Assembly: GCA_002479255.1 (NCBI GenBank)
Contig: DLMJ01000038.1
Location: 1 to 64,000 of the forward strand
Direction of reading: 5' to 3'
Origin: Candidatus Binatus soli
Lineage (GTDB): Bacteria; Desulfobacterota; Binatia; Binatales; Binataceae
DNA length: 64,000 bases
How positions within the stretch are numbered: the stretch's first letter is position 1; each line of letters begins with the position of its first letter. Shown one piece after another: positions 55,761-64,000 of this stretch. Both the position numbers and the translations under genes were made by a program. A model generated the notes under the pieces. The model was given only the letters and a program-made list of their open reading frames with translations, was not told where the DNA came from and searched no databases.

Positions 55761-56707
55761 TAGTAGTTTACCCGCAGTAGTCGCCTGATGCTCAGGATGG
55801 CGAGCACGTCCGCTACGATCGCGAATTTCAAAATCTTCTGACCCATCGGGTCATGAAACAATTGATCGGTGTAACCCGGCTGAATCAAGCTGAACACGCA
55901 GAGCACCGCGATTGGCAGGCAGCCGACGATGATGCCGCCGAAGCGCGATTGCGCGGTCAGCGCTGTGATCTGCATCCGCAAGCGCTGGCGGATTCGCACG
56001 ATTTCGGATAGCCGCCCGACAATCTGAGCCAGGCTCGAGCCGACCTCCGTTTGCACGCGCACCGCGATGACCAGGAGTCGGAGGTCGTCCTCCGGAACTC
56101 GCTTGAGCATGTCTTCGAGCGCGCGCGGCAGCGGCAGTCCGATCCGGTTCTGCTCGAGCACGGTGCGGAATTCGCTGCCCAGCGGATCCGCGAACTCGCT
56201 GACCAGAACTTGCAGCGCGCGCTGCAGCGAATGTCCCGCCTCGAGCGACGATTTGATCAGGTCAAGCGCGAACGGCAGCTGGGCCGCAAAGGCCTTGAGA
56301 CGCCGCTTCCTTCGGAATTGGATGTAGGCGAGGGGCAGGATGGCCATCACCAGCGCGCAACCCAGCGCGATCCACATGTCGTTGAACAAGAGATTGCCGC
56401 CGAACAATCCGGTGCCGAGCAGCAGCACCATGATCAGCAGCATGTCGGCGACCGTCATGTACAAGCCCGCCTGCCACATCATCTCTTCGAGTTTGCGCAG
56501 CAGGTCCAGTTCGTACAGCACACCCAGCAGCAGTCCCTGATCGGGCCGGCGCCTGCGCATGACATCGACCTGCAGATCGTCGGCGGGGCGCGTCAGACGT
56601 CGTGCCACCTCGCGCTGTTGCTCGGCTTCGCTGCCGCGACTGCTGGAGAATACCAGCACGCCCAGGAAGACGAGCAGGAATATGCCGCTAGCCATCAAAA
56701 TATCCAT
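55760..56707 (-). CDS. tadB: TadB, inner-membrane platform protein of the Tad pilus
   Basis: This 315-residue T2SF-domain membrane protein is paralogous to TadC. The N-terminal helix is ILMASGIFLLVFLGVLVF, central helices are MLLIMVLLLGTGLFGGNLLF and MWIALGCALVMAILPLAYI, and the F domain carries FALDLIKSSLEAGHSLQRAL and VRVQTEVGSSLAQIVGRLSE. The final helices are IIVGCLPIAVLCVFSLIQP and IVADVLAILSIRRLL. It lies five bases downstream of cpaF and overlaps tadC by one base. Confidence 0.93.
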   Translation of the reverse strand: MDILMASGIFLLVFLGVLVFSSSRGSEAEQQREVARRLTRPADDLQVDVMRRRRPDQGLLLGVLYELDLLRKLEEMMWQAGLYMTVADMLLIMVLLLGTGLFGGNLLFNDMWIALGCALVMAILPLAYIQFRRKRRLKAFAAQLPFALDLIKSSLEAGHSLQRALQVLVSEFADPLGSEFRTVLEQNRIGLPLPRALEDMLKRVPEDDLRLLVIAVRVQTEVGSSLAQIVGRLSEIVRIRQRLRMQITALTAQSRFGGIIVGCLPIAVLCVFSLIQPGYTDQLFHDPMGQKILKFAIVADVLAILSIRRLLRVNY

Positions 56708-56712
56708 AGTAT

Positions 56713-58083
56713 TTATCCGATTGTGCTGCGGAAAACCTTGGCGTCGAGTTTGTAACCCGCGGCCTCCAGCCGCTGCGAGTAGGTTGACCGAATCCCGGTG
56801 GGCGCGAACTGGCCGAGCACTTCTCCACCCGGCCCGATTCCCGTGCGCTTGAATTCGAACAGGTCCTGCATCATCACCATCTCACCCTCCATCCCGCTGA
56901 TCTCGGAAACGCGCATCACTTTGCGCGAGCCGTCGGATAGCCGCGATACATGGATGATGATGTTGATCGCCGACGCGATTTGCTGGCGCATCGCGCGCTG
57001 CGGAATCGACACTCCCGACAGCAGCATCATCATCTCCAGACGGCCCAAGCTGTCACGGGGAGTATTGGCGTGGATGGTGGCGATTGAGCCGTCATGGCCG
57101 GTCGACATCGCTTGCAACATGTCGAACACTTCATCGCCGCGGACCTCGCCGACGATTATGCGGTCCGGCCGCATACGCAACGAGTTTCTGACCAGGTCGC
57201 GCTGGGTGACTTCACCCTTGCCTTCGACGTTGGGCGGTCGCGTTTCGAGCCTGACCACATGCGGCTGCTGGAGGCTCAATTCGGCCGAGTCTTCGATCGT
57301 CACAATTCGCTCGTCGGCCGGAACGAACAGCGACATGCAGTTAAGCAGGGTCGTTTTACCCGAGCCGGTGCCGCCGCAAATCAGGACGTTGAGCCGCGCG
57401 CGCACGATGGTGCGCAGAAACTCGACCATCTCCGGCACCAGTGTCTTCTTCGCGATCAGATCGTCGATGTTGTAGCGCCTGCGACCGAATCGGCGAATCG
57501 ACAGCGCCGGGCCGTCGAGCGTCAGCGGCGGAATAATCGCGTTGATACGCGAACCGTCGGGCAGCCGCGCGTCAACCATCGGCGACGCTTCGTCCACCCG
57601 GCGTCCGACTTGCGACACGATTCGATCGATGATCAGCATCAGGTGCTGATCGTCCTGGAACTTGACGTCGGTGGCGTGAAGCTTGCCGCCTTTTTCGACG
57701 TAAACCTGGTTGTGCCCGTTGACCAGGATGTCGGTGATTTCATCATCCCACAAAAGCGGCTCCAACGGCCCGAGTCCCAACAGCTCGTTCTTGATCTCCT
57801 CGATGAGGTGAGTCTTGTCGACGTCGGTGAGCAGGCGTCCCTCGTCGTCCAGAATGGCGGAGATCGCCGCGGTGACTTTCTGCGCCGCGAGCGCCGGCTC
57901 GAGGCTTTCAAGCCGGGTAACGTCCAGCATCTCGAACAGCCGGTTGTGGACGGCAAGCTTGAGCTGCTGAAAACCCTCGGCCTGCACGTCTTTGACGGCG
58001 CGCTTTTGATTGCCTATCAGCGAGCGCTGAAAGGGCGCCGGCGTTGCGCTGTTCTGCTGGGAAATTCTCTCAACCAGCTTCAT
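56713..58083 (-). CDS. cpaF: CpaF/TadA, ATPase of the Tad pilus
   Basis: Secretion ATPase that powers pilin polymerisation, of 456 residues. The N-terminal helical domain is followed by LLGLGPLEPLLWDDEITDIL. Walker A GGTGSGKTT is at 237-245, the Asp box region is RIVTIEDSAELSLQQPHVVR, Walker B-type is PDRIIVGEVRGDEVFDML, and the His box is GSIATIHANTPRDSLGRLEM. It shares the T2S/T4P ATPase fold. It lies nine bases downstream of cpaE and five bases upstream of tadB. Confidence 0.96.
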   Translation of the reverse strand: MKLVERISQQNSATPAPFQRSLIGNQKRAVKDVQAEGFQQLKLAVHNRLFEMLDVTRLESLEPALAAQKVTAAISAILDDEGRLLTDVDKTHLIEEIKNELLGLGPLEPLLWDDEITDILVNGHNQVYVEKGGKLHATDVKFQDDQHLMLIIDRIVSQVGRRVDEASPMVDARLPDGSRINAIIPPLTLDGPALSIRRFGRRRYNIDDLIAKKTLVPEMVEFLRTIVRARLNVLICGGTGSGKTTLLNCMSLFVPADERIVTIEDSAELSLQQPHVVRLETRPPNVEGKGEVTQRDLVRNSLRMRPDRIIVGEVRGDEVFDMLQAMSTGHDGSIATIHANTPRDSLGRLEMMMLLSGVSIPQRAMRQQIASAINIIIHVSRLSDGSRKVMRVSEISGMEGEMVMMQDLFEFKRTGIGPGGEVLGQFAPTGIRSTYSQRLEAAGYKLDAKVFRSTIG

Positions 58084-58092
58084 TCGGGTACC

Positions 58093-59325
58093 TCAAGTGC
58101 GCGCGCCGATAACATTCAACAGGCGCGAGACCAATGAATTTGGGAAATTGCCGTCGCTGGCTTCGCTGCCCACCTCGAGCCGCCGCGCCAAGTCCTCGAT
58201 GCTCTTGGCCAGCGGCGAGTTCGGCGCCACCTGCCACAAATCCTGTGCGCTCAACTGCACCCGCTCGAGAACTTTTTCATCGCGCGGAATCCGCGTGTGA
58301 ATCGGCTGCGCCAGCGTATGGCTGAGCTGCTCTTCACTGATCGGATGACCCGGCACGAAACGGCTCAGAATGAAGTTGGGTTCGACCCCCGGCAGCCCCA
58401 GCCGCCCCACCAGATCGACGAATCGCCACGCGCATCGTGCCGCACCGATCGACTGGTCGAGTAGGTAGAACAGACGACTCGAGCGCTCCCAGGCGGCGAC
58501 CGTGTTTGCGTCGATATGCGTGCCGCAATCCACGATCACGAAGTCAAAAAGCTGGCGCGTCAGGTCGAGGATCGCACCGACCGTCGCGTCACTGACCAAC
58601 TCGCTGTCCTCGATCCGCTTGGGCGCCGCGAGCAGGTAGATTCCCGACGCATGCTTGCTGAGCGCTGATTCGAGTTGAATCGAATCGAGCTTTCGCGTCC
58701 CCTCGGCGAGCGCCATGATCGTGCGCTCGGGTTCGAGATTCAGGAACACCGCCAACCCGCCGGTCTGCAGGTCGAGATCTATTACCGCAACCCGCTTTTC
58801 GAACGCGTAGCGCAGTGCCAGGGCGAGGTTCGCCGCCAGGCTCGTCACTCCAGTGCCGCCTATCAGGCTCACCAGCGAAACGATCATGCCGCCGCCGTTG
58901 TGAACGTTGTGAACTTCTTCGCGCCGGCGGGTCTCGCTTATCTTGAGCAGTGCGCGGGTCGCGTCTCCGGGATCCAGTGGCAGGAACAGAAGCTCATCGG
59001 CTCCGGCCCTCAGTACCCGCTTCATCAGGTCCGGCGAACGATCGTGCAGCAGCGCAAAAAGAGCCGGGCGGGGCTCCTGCCCCGCCTGCGCGTTCAGATA
59101 ACTCAGAGAGAGTTCGTTGTTGCCGTTGAACACCACCATCGTGACGTCGATGGTGGTGTCGGGAGCGGCGTCCAGATCCGGTTCGAGTTCCAGGATGTTC
59201 AGCACCGGGTCGCCCAAGGCGGCGAGGGCATCCCTGACTTCTGCGCGATGGTCCGCGCTTCCGCCAACTAATTGGACTTTCAGCTCGCCATGCCGTCCGT
59301 CACTTTTTTTACCGAGCGTTGACAC
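58093..59325 (-). CDS. cpaE: CpaE/TadZ, MinD-like localisation protein of the Tad pilus
   Basis: Positions the pilus machinery at the cell pole in other bacteria. It has 410 residues from GTG 59325, which has AGGGAG upstream; a GTG at 59344-59346 is an alternative. The N-terminal receiver-like domain (LFALLHDRSPDLMKRVLRAG, then ELLFLPLDPGDA) lacks a clear phospho-Asp. The MinD-type ATPase has VSLIGGTGVTSLAANLALAL, in which the signature lysines of the deviant Walker A are missing, as in several TadZ proteins, and VAVIDLDLQTGGLAVFLNL. It sits between cpaC and cpaF. Confidence 0.9.
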   Translation of the reverse strand: MSTLGKKSDGRHGELKVQLVGGSADHRAEVRDALAALGDPVLNILELEPDLDAAPDTTIDVTMVVFNGNNELSLSYLNAQAGQEPRPALFALLHDRSPDLMKRVLRAGADELLFLPLDPGDATRALLKISETRRREEVHNVHNGGGMIVSLVSLIGGTGVTSLAANLALALRYAFEKRVAVIDLDLQTGGLAVFLNLEPERTIMALAEGTRKLDSIQLESALSKHASGIYLLAAPKRIEDSELVSDATVGAILDLTRQLFDFVIVDCGTHIDANTVAAWERSSRLFYLLDQSIGAARCAWRFVDLVGRLGLPGVEPNFILSRFVPGHPISEEQLSHTLAQPIHTRIPRDEKVLERVQLSAQDLWQVAPNSPLAKSIEDLARRLEVGSEASDGNFPNSLVSRLLNVIGART

Positions 59326-59402
59326 TTCACACTCTCCCTGCTTCACGTATGCCGTGTCGTATCATGCACTAAATACTCGGTTATGTCTTGTCCTCCGTCG
59401 AA

Positions 59403-61268
59403 CTAGAATCTCGGGCGCGACGCGTCAGGCTGCGCCAGACGACGGGTCTCGATCTGTTCATGCGTCAGCTCAGGCACGTAAGTCGGGTTGTAAACCGAGG
59501 CGCCATTGGGCAGCGGACGCACGATTTGCGGCGTTACGCTTATGATCAGGTCCGTTTCGGTGTTGTTATAGCTGGTGTTGCGGAATAGTCCGCCGAGATA
59601 CGGGATGTCACCGAGGTACGGGACTTTTTGAACCTCGGTCGTCTTTTGGTGCAGGATGAGGCCCGCGATGATCAGCGTCTGATTGTCCTTGAGCTGTACC
59701 ATTGTTTCCGCGCGCCGAGTCACGAATGCCGGTATGGTGAAGCCGAACATCGACACGCCTTGGGCGTAATCGGGCTGCGATACTTCAGGCTTCACCAGCA
59801 GCTCGATATCATCGCAGCCGACGACGGTCGGAACGAATTCAACCGAGGTGCCGTATTGCTTGAAGACGATCGAGGTATTCAGCGCCTGGGCGATGACGAT
59901 GGGAATTTCGCCACCCGACAGGAACTTTGCCTCTTCACCGGAATTAGCCAGCAGTTGCGGCTGGGCGAGAAGCTTCGCGAGGTTGTGCTGCTCGAGGAAC
60001 TGGAAGAATCCCTGCAGCTGGTAGTTCTTGTTCCCCGCCGCCAAGCCATAAGTAAGCGACGACGACACCAGCATCCCGATCAAGTTTCCACCCAGCGGCA
60101 GCGATTGGGGCTGTATATTGGGAACGCTCGCGGTCGCCGACGGGGAAAACGGCGTCCCTACTGCGCCCGGCAATGAGACCAGCGATATCCCCGCACGGGT
60201 GAGCGCGGCCGACAGGTTGGTGCCCTGGTTCTCGATGGCGGTGCGGTCCAGTTCCGCCACCATCGTGTCGAGCAACACCTGCTCCTTGCCGTTGGGATCG
60301 ATTCGCACCGTGCGTTCGTTGTATTGGCCTTGTTGGTCCCAGATCGCCAGAGTCGTGAAGCCCGGCGTATGGCCTATCAGGTTGATCTGGAACGGATTGA
60401 TCACCTGGACATCGGCAACAGCAGTATCGGCGACCGACACGCGGCGCAGCCGGGTCGCAAAGTCGATAACTCTCGACGACCCCGTCTGGAGCTGCACTAT
60501 GTCGTCGGGCAGATAATGGCGTCCACCTGAAATCGCGCCCGAGTGCAATTCGCCGCAACTTAGACCGATCGACGGGTCGCTCCGATACCGCTGGTTCGAC
60601 AGTGCCGCCGAAGCCGTCTGACCGGAGGGCGCCTGAGGTCGCGGAGGGTACGAAGCAGCCGGAACCGACGGAGCGAAATCGAAGGTCGACGAATTAACAG
60701 CAGCCGGCGCAGGTGCGCCTGGCGATGCGGCTGCGACTGATGCCGAGCTGATCACGGTTGTGGCTGTTCCTGCAGATGAGGATGAAGACGAGGAAAATGA
60801 CGAAGGCGGATTCACCGGGCCAGCGCCCGCATCAAGCTTCACGACTGCCGGAGCCGCACTGCCCGAGGACTTGCCGGAGCCCGCGATTGGCGCCGGACTG
60901 GTGCCAGGATGATTGATGTCGAAGGCGCTGCCGACCGATCTGACCCTAACGTCATAGTTGACTTGGCCATCCGCCGTCTTGACCGAAATGTTCCATTCTC
61001 CTGCTTCCGCGCCCAGCAGGACGACTCTGCCCGGCTCCTCGTTATGCACGATCAGCGCGTGGGGATTCGCGATCACCTTCACCGCTGGAACCTCGCCGGG
61101 GCTGACGTTGTTGATTATGTAGCTCTCGCCCGCGTTCAGGGCGACAGACATTTCCGCGCCGCCGCTATCGGCGGCAAGCAGCAGGCCGGGCTGAAGCATG
61201 AGCATGCTGATCGCTGCAGCCAGCCACGGAAGCAGTCCATATCCTCGTTGAGCTTTCATCTTCTTCAC
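59403..61268 (-). CDS. cpaC: CpaC/RcpA, outer-membrane secretin of the Tad pilus
   Basis: Forms the outer-membrane pore for the pilus, which shows that the host has an outer membrane. It has 621 residues. A signal peptide (LLPWLAAAISMLMLQPGLLL) is followed by a first beta domain (SYIINNVSPGEVPAVKVIAN), a long Ser/Ala/Pro-rich linker at about 140-240 that is unusually long for the family, a BON-like region (VSVADTAVADVQVINPFQIN) and the secretin domain (LLAQPQLLANSGEEAKFLSG, VQLKDNQTLIIAGLILHQKT, VPYLGDIPYLGGLFRNTSYN). It lies 21 bases downstream of cpaB. Confidence 0.95.
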   Translation of the reverse strand: MKKMKAQRGYGLLPWLAAAISMLMLQPGLLLAADSGGAEMSVALNAGESYIINNVSPGEVPAVKVIANPHALIVHNEEPGRVVLLGAEAGEWNISVKTADGQVNYDVRVRSVGSAFDINHPGTSPAPIAGSGKSSGSAAPAVVKLDAGAGPVNPPSSFSSSSSSSAGTATTVISSASVAAASPGAPAPAAVNSSTFDFAPSVPAASYPPRPQAPSGQTASAALSNQRYRSDPSIGLSCGELHSGAISGGRHYLPDDIVQLQTGSSRVIDFATRLRRVSVADTAVADVQVINPFQINLIGHTPGFTTLAIWDQQGQYNERTVRIDPNGKEQVLLDTMVAELDRTAIENQGTNLSAALTRAGISLVSLPGAVGTPFSPSATASVPNIQPQSLPLGGNLIGMLVSSSLTYGLAAGNKNYQLQGFFQFLEQHNLAKLLAQPQLLANSGEEAKFLSGGEIPIVIAQALNTSIVFKQYGTSVEFVPTVVGCDDIELLVKPEVSQPDYAQGVSMFGFTIPAFVTRRAETMVQLKDNQTLIIAGLILHQKTTEVQKVPYLGDIPYLGGLFRNTSYNNTETDLIISVTPQIVRPLPNGASVYNPTYVPELTHEQIETRRLAQPDASRPRF

Positions 61269-61289
61269 CTTGGCTTCTTCGCGGCTTGC

Positions 61290-62396
61290 TTATGGTATGT
61301 CGATTGTTTTGGGCGTCGGCACGTGATCCGCCGTCGCGTTGATGGGCGCCCCGGCCGGCGCAATGCCGCGGTTCACGGGCGCCGCCACGAGGTCGTGATG
61401 ATCGGGTTCAGGAGGGCTCGCCACCGTCGTTGAGGATGCCGCAGGGGCGCCCGCGTCGGTGTCGTCGTTATCAGAAAACTGCGCCGCATCGGCGTGCGTA
61501 TGGCTCGTCGACTTCTTTGCACCCTCGCTGTTCGCCGCCGCTTCATTCACAAACGAGACTGACTCGGACGACTTGCCGTTGCGAAGAATCTCGATCTCGA
61601 CCTGCTTCTTGGCCGGGCGCGGCGCCGCGATCTCATGATGAGGCTCAGGCTGCACAGCCACCACCGGAACCTCAGGCGCCAGGCTGTAGGCCCGCAGCAT
61701 CTGAGCAACGTCGCTGCCGTTGGTCAGAACGATTTTGTTATCATTGTAATTGCGCATCGCCAGACGCAGCGTTCCCGAGTGGCTCGCCAACGCCAGGCGC
61801 TCGGCCTCCTGCGGCGTGACCAGCAGCGTGACGACCTTCACTACCGTTGGCTCGTCCTTTTTCTGCTCGATTTCCTGCGCTACGGCGAGAACTTCGACGT
61901 TCTGCAGAATTACTTTTGAGAACGCCCTTGGGGTGCCTTCGCCGCCTTGGGTCGCGACCAGCACGTCCACCCGGGTATGCGGCAGCACGAAGCCCGCGAC
62001 GTCGCTGACTTCATCCACCGGGACCGACACGGCGCGCATCCCGAACGGAATCAACAACGGCATCACACCCGCCGTCTTCTCCCCGGTGAACAGCTTGGAC
62101 CGCACCACCGGCTCGTTAGCTACCAACGAGTTCTTCACGTAGCTGCCGATGACCTGTTTGGGATCGGTGTATGCGCCCTCCGGAAGACTGTCAGCCGACC
62201 AGCGCGCCATCTTTACTTCGCCCAGCTCGATTTTTGTGCCGAGCGGAAGATCGTACGCCGAGACCACCACCTCTACGTTATGCGCCATCGCCTGCTGTAC
62301 TTCGGCTTCTCTCCGTTTCAAGGCGGAGTACACCATTACCGAAGCCAGCATCGCCGCCAGTCCCGCCAGTAAGACGAATACCATCGGTCGTCTCAT
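61290..62396 (-). CDS. cpaB: CpaB/RcpC, periplasmic assembly protein of the Tad pilus
   Basis: Periplasmic, membrane-anchored protein of 368 residues needed for secretin and pilus assembly. The N-terminal anchor is VFVLLAGLAAMLASVMVYSA. The SAF domain is VEVVVSAYDLPLGTKIELGE, followed by the RcpC domain (GMRAVSVPVDEVSDVAGFVL, VDVLVATQGG, VVTLLVTPQEAERLALAS). The last 110 residues are Ala/Pro/His-rich and probably disordered. GGGGGGAAGAGG precedes ATG 62396. It is the first non-pilin gene of the operon. Confidence 0.94.
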   Translation of the reverse strand: MRRPMVFVLLAGLAAMLASVMVYSALKRREAEVQQAMAHNVEVVVSAYDLPLGTKIELGEVKMARWSADSLPEGAYTDPKQVIGSYVKNSLVANEPVVRSKLFTGEKTAGVMPLLIPFGMRAVSVPVDEVSDVAGFVLPHTRVDVLVATQGGEGTPRAFSKVILQNVEVLAVAQEIEQKKDEPTVVKVVTLLVTPQEAERLALASHSGTLRLAMRNYNDNKIVLTNGSDVAQMLRAYSLAPEVPVVAVQPEPHHEIAAPRPAKKQVEIEILRNGKSSESVSFVNEAAANSEGAKKSTSHTHADAAQFSDNDDTDAGAPAASSTTVASPPEPDHHDLVAAPVNRGIAPAGAPINATADHVPTPKTIDIP

Positions 62397-62646
62397 ATCG
62401 CCTCTTCCCCCCGGCCGCTTCGTGGCTGACCGGCTATCTTCAAATAGTTAAACATACCGTCATTTTGTTATTCTATCATGGCCAGTTCAAGTACTGGTCA
62501 GGATGGCGGGGAAACTAACGATTAAATGTGAATGCGAGCCGGGAGTAGTCCCAGCTTTGTTGCAGATAGTCAGAACAATGCTCTTACGGCGTGTAATTGA
62601 ATCCACCGCCACGACAGGTACCCCCAAAATAGCCGCGGGTCGCTGA
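62397..62646. other. Gap between the second pilin gene and cpaB
   Basis: These 250 bases hold no gene that I can support. The sequence is less GC-rich than the flanking genes near 62440-62560. No perfect hairpin or recognisable sigma-54 element was found by eye; it is probably leader sequence for cpaB. Confidence 0.5.
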
Positions 62647-62815
62647 CTATACGAGAGGACCCACGCGGTTGACTAATGTCGAGACGATATTACCCGCATT
62701 CTGAATTAGAGCAATACATACTGCGCCGCTCGCTGCGAGTATTATTGCGTACTCGGTCATAATCTGACCACCCGAACTTACTTATTGTCCGGTAAACCCG
62801 CTTCTGCTGGCTCAT
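62647..62815 (-). pseudogene. Second Flp-type pilin gene with a one-base frameshift
   Basis: ATG 62815, after GGAGGGGAA, reads MSQQKRVYRTISKFG. The pilin core lies in the next frame as GGQIMTEYAIILAASGAVCI then ALIQNAGNIVSTLVNRVGPL V and stop at 62647. Removing one base from the run of three C at 62771-62773 (plus strand) joins the two into a 55-residue Flp prepilin with the cleavage site G-QIMTE (Glu at +5). It is not listed by simple ORF calling because it is short and broken. Either a sequencing or assembly slip, or a decayed second pilin. Confidence 0.8.
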
Positions 62816-62860
62816 TGACTTCCCCTCCCAGGGTTGTCGTCTTTTCTGAAGTCGTCTCTC

Positions 62861-62891
62861 TTAGCGGGGCCTGTGTTGGAGCCCCCGCTAA
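62861..62891. promoter_or_regulatory. Inverted repeat between the two pilin genes
   Basis: TTAGCGGGG pairs with CCCCGCTAA across a 13-base loop, upstream of the second pilin gene. No T-run follows on the minus strand, so it is more likely an RNA-processing or attenuation hairpin than a full terminator. Confidence 0.5.
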
Positions 62892-62951
62892 AAGACCACG
62901 GCTCCCGACGACCGTCAGGCCATCGACGGCTACAGTTCTGATTTTTTATGT

Positions 62952-62981
62952 GGGGTGGCGGATGGGTTAGTCCGCCACCCC
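62952..62981 (-). promoter_or_regulatory. Strong hairpin directly after flp
   Basis: GGGGTGGCGGA pairs perfectly with TCCGCCACCCC (11 bp, 8-base loop), 19 bases after the flp stop. Hairpins here commonly stabilise abundant pilin mRNA or cause partial termination before the assembly genes. No U-tract follows on the minus strand, so full termination is not assured. Confidence 0.7.
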
Positions 62982-63000
62982 GGAATTTCACCCTTCTCGA

Positions 63001-63171
63001 TTAGAGTTGGGCGTCCACGCTGGTCAGCACGCTCTTGATGGTCGTTCCCATGGTCTGGTAGCCGAGGAACACCACAACCGCGACTGCGGCGAGGATCAAA
63101 GCGTATTCCGTCATCGTCTGGCCGCGCTGATACTCGCGCGCTGCCACAAACATCCTCGTAATCATATCCAT
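63001..63171 (-). CDS. flp: Flp-type pilin (major pilin of the Tad pilus)
   Basis: This 56-residue prepilin starts at ATG 63171 with AGGAGGA about nine bases upstream. The basic leader MDMITRMFVAAREYQRG is followed by QTMTEYALILAAVAVVVFLG. Cleavage after Gly gives the mature start QTMTEY with Glu at +5, the Flp signature. The short hydrophobic helix ends in TTIKSVLTSVDAQL. Processing needs a TadV/CpaA-type prepilin peptidase, not found in this window. It is the first gene of the tad operon and is separated from the rest by hairpins. Confidence 0.94.
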   Translation of the reverse strand: MDMITRMFVAAREYQRGQTMTEYALILAAVAVVVFLGYQTMGTTIKSVLTSVDAQL

Positions 63172-63657
63172 TTTCCCGTGTCCTCCTTCTGTTACTTGTT
63201 GGCCGAAATTGGCATTATCCCCATTAATCAACCTGACTCCGTTCAACCTTCTGCCGCAGCCCAACGGCGCCAGCTTGTCTCGATTCCTTCTTCCCCGTGG
63301 AAGAAAATCCTCGCTTGCGGCAACTTTCACTGGCGCCAGAGCGAGACTAAGGTAGAGCATCTCTCGTGCCATTTTAATCTATTCAGCAACCTGTTGGACT
63401 TTTTTGTTTCATGCACGGTTACCATACGCTAATACGCGCAGTGATGCAACTACCAGTTGCCAAGCTGCAACAGATTATGGTCTAAAGAGCGCATCATTGG
63501 AGATTTAAAACAGTCAAAGAGGTTTGAGCTAAACATGAACTAGCTAAGCGAGAGAAACCAACGGATGGTGGTCGGTCTCGAATCCAACCACCAAATAGTG
63601 TGTATCACATTCCGAATGGGGATAGCTTGGCGGGTTCTGCGAGATAGCCTCGTGGCT
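63172..63657. other. Region upstream of flp
   Basis: This stretch of about 490 bases lies between the pilin gene and the DUF192 gene, both on the minus strand. The open frame that extends flp upstream has no coding character. The stretch 63400-63560 is AT-rich and probably holds the tad operon promoter; no specific sigma site could be assigned with confidence. Confidence 0.5.
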
Positions 63658-64000
63658 TTAGTTGGCAGGTTCGAAGCTAATCTGATCGCCCACCTGCGTC
63701 GAACTCTCGTCCGCCGCGCCAGCGGGAAGTTCGAGTGCTTTTCGTGCTCCAAACACGATCGAGGAGACGTGCCAGGGCCTCAGGCGCCGGTTGATTCTGA
63801 TGACCGTGTTGCCGCGCCCCAGGAAAACGATATCGATCGCGAAGCGCATGAAGAACATGTGCATCCACATGAACGGCGTGAATCGCCCCTTATCGAATAG
63901 CATCCCCATTCCGGGCTCGAGGCCGTCGCGACCCAGCAGACCGCGGCTCTGACCGCCGAGACCGCCGGCGTACTCGAGCCGCGCGCAGAGCACGGTTGCG
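63658..64000 (-). CDS. DUF192 family protein, partial at window edge
   Basis: The visible C-terminal part ends at 63658 and matches the DUF192 fold: QSRGLLGRDGLEPGMGMLFD, then FTPFMWMHMFFMRFAIDIVF, and ALELPAGAADESSTQVGDQI. These are small beta-barrel proteins of unknown function, sometimes secreted and often near pilus or envelope genes. A GTG at 63993 is in frame, but the motif before LLGR usually has about 30-60 residues ahead of it, so the true start is probably outside the window. The frame remains open to the window edge. Confidence 0.85.
   Translation of the reverse strand, partial: ATVLCARLEYAGGLGGQSRGLLGRDGLEPGMGMLFDKGRFTPFMWMHMFFMRFAIDIVFLGRGNTVIRINRRLRPWHVSSIVFGARKALELPAGAADESSTQVGDQISFEPAN

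Overview
This is a GC-rich bacterial chromosome segment of about 64 kb. It carries mostly housekeeping genes, with an accessory and stress-related stretch from about 38.6 to 54.3 kb. The proteins look like those of a GC-rich, Gram-negative, soil- or deltaproteobacterium-like lineage. Clues are a proton-pumping pyrophosphatase, acyl-CoA, crotonase and CoA-transferase enzymes, GatCAB, a secretin-based Tad pilus and a deazaflavin/FMN-type PPOX protein. Something near Candidatus Binatota or Desulfobacterota would fit, but no rRNA is present, so the taxonomy is inference only. There is no phage, transposase, integrase or CRISPR array.

Layout. 0-2.1 kb: two uncharacterised genes. 2.1-8.5 kb: tRNA-Val(UAC) and the minus-strand protein quality-control block tig-clpP-clpX-lon-hup, in the same order as in E. 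coli. 8.75-11 kb: hppA with a strong terminator. 11.4-13.4 kb: a secreted protein, an ICMT-type methyltransferase and a CPBP/Rce1-type protease. 13.5-16.6 kb: hydroxyacid dehydrogenase, two crotonases and a PPOX-fold protein. 16.6-24.4 kb: mrp, a ferredoxin, ino1, coaBC, family-4 UDG, NfeD protease, slipin and a histidine phosphatase, all on the plus strand. 24.5-28 kb, minus strand: recO, a MoxR ATPase, an Mrr-type restriction enzyme and an unknown upstream gene. 28.5-34.2 kb: a formyl-CoA-transferase-like protein, an orphan ClpX-type zinc finger, a methyltransferase, an acyl-CoA dehydrogenase and a secreted pepsin-like protein. 34.2-38.6 kb, minus strand: gatB, gatA, gatC and an RCK potassium channel.

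38.6-54.3 kb is an accessory region. It holds a large secreted NHL/ASH protein, a Pcm-erythromycin-esterase fusion, Hsp20, three universal stress proteins (one fused to CBS domains), DksA, a CBS protein, an MFS transporter, a methyltransferase, a second secreted propeller, a frameshifted ASH protein and a receiver-hemerythrin protein. Three segments here are bounded by imperfect direct repeats. Two of those repeats are copies of the 3' end of the neighbouring gene. This suggests recurrent insertion or duplication of small cassettes at gene ends.

54.8-63.2 kb, minus strand: a Tad/Flp pilus operon (flp, a second flp with a one-base frameshift, cpaB, cpaC, cpaE, cpaF, tadB, tadC) closed by a hairpin terminator. 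A DUF192 gene runs off the right end. Functionally, the window combines proteostasis, CoA metabolism, envelope quality control, stress and dormancy-type proteins, and surface attachment.
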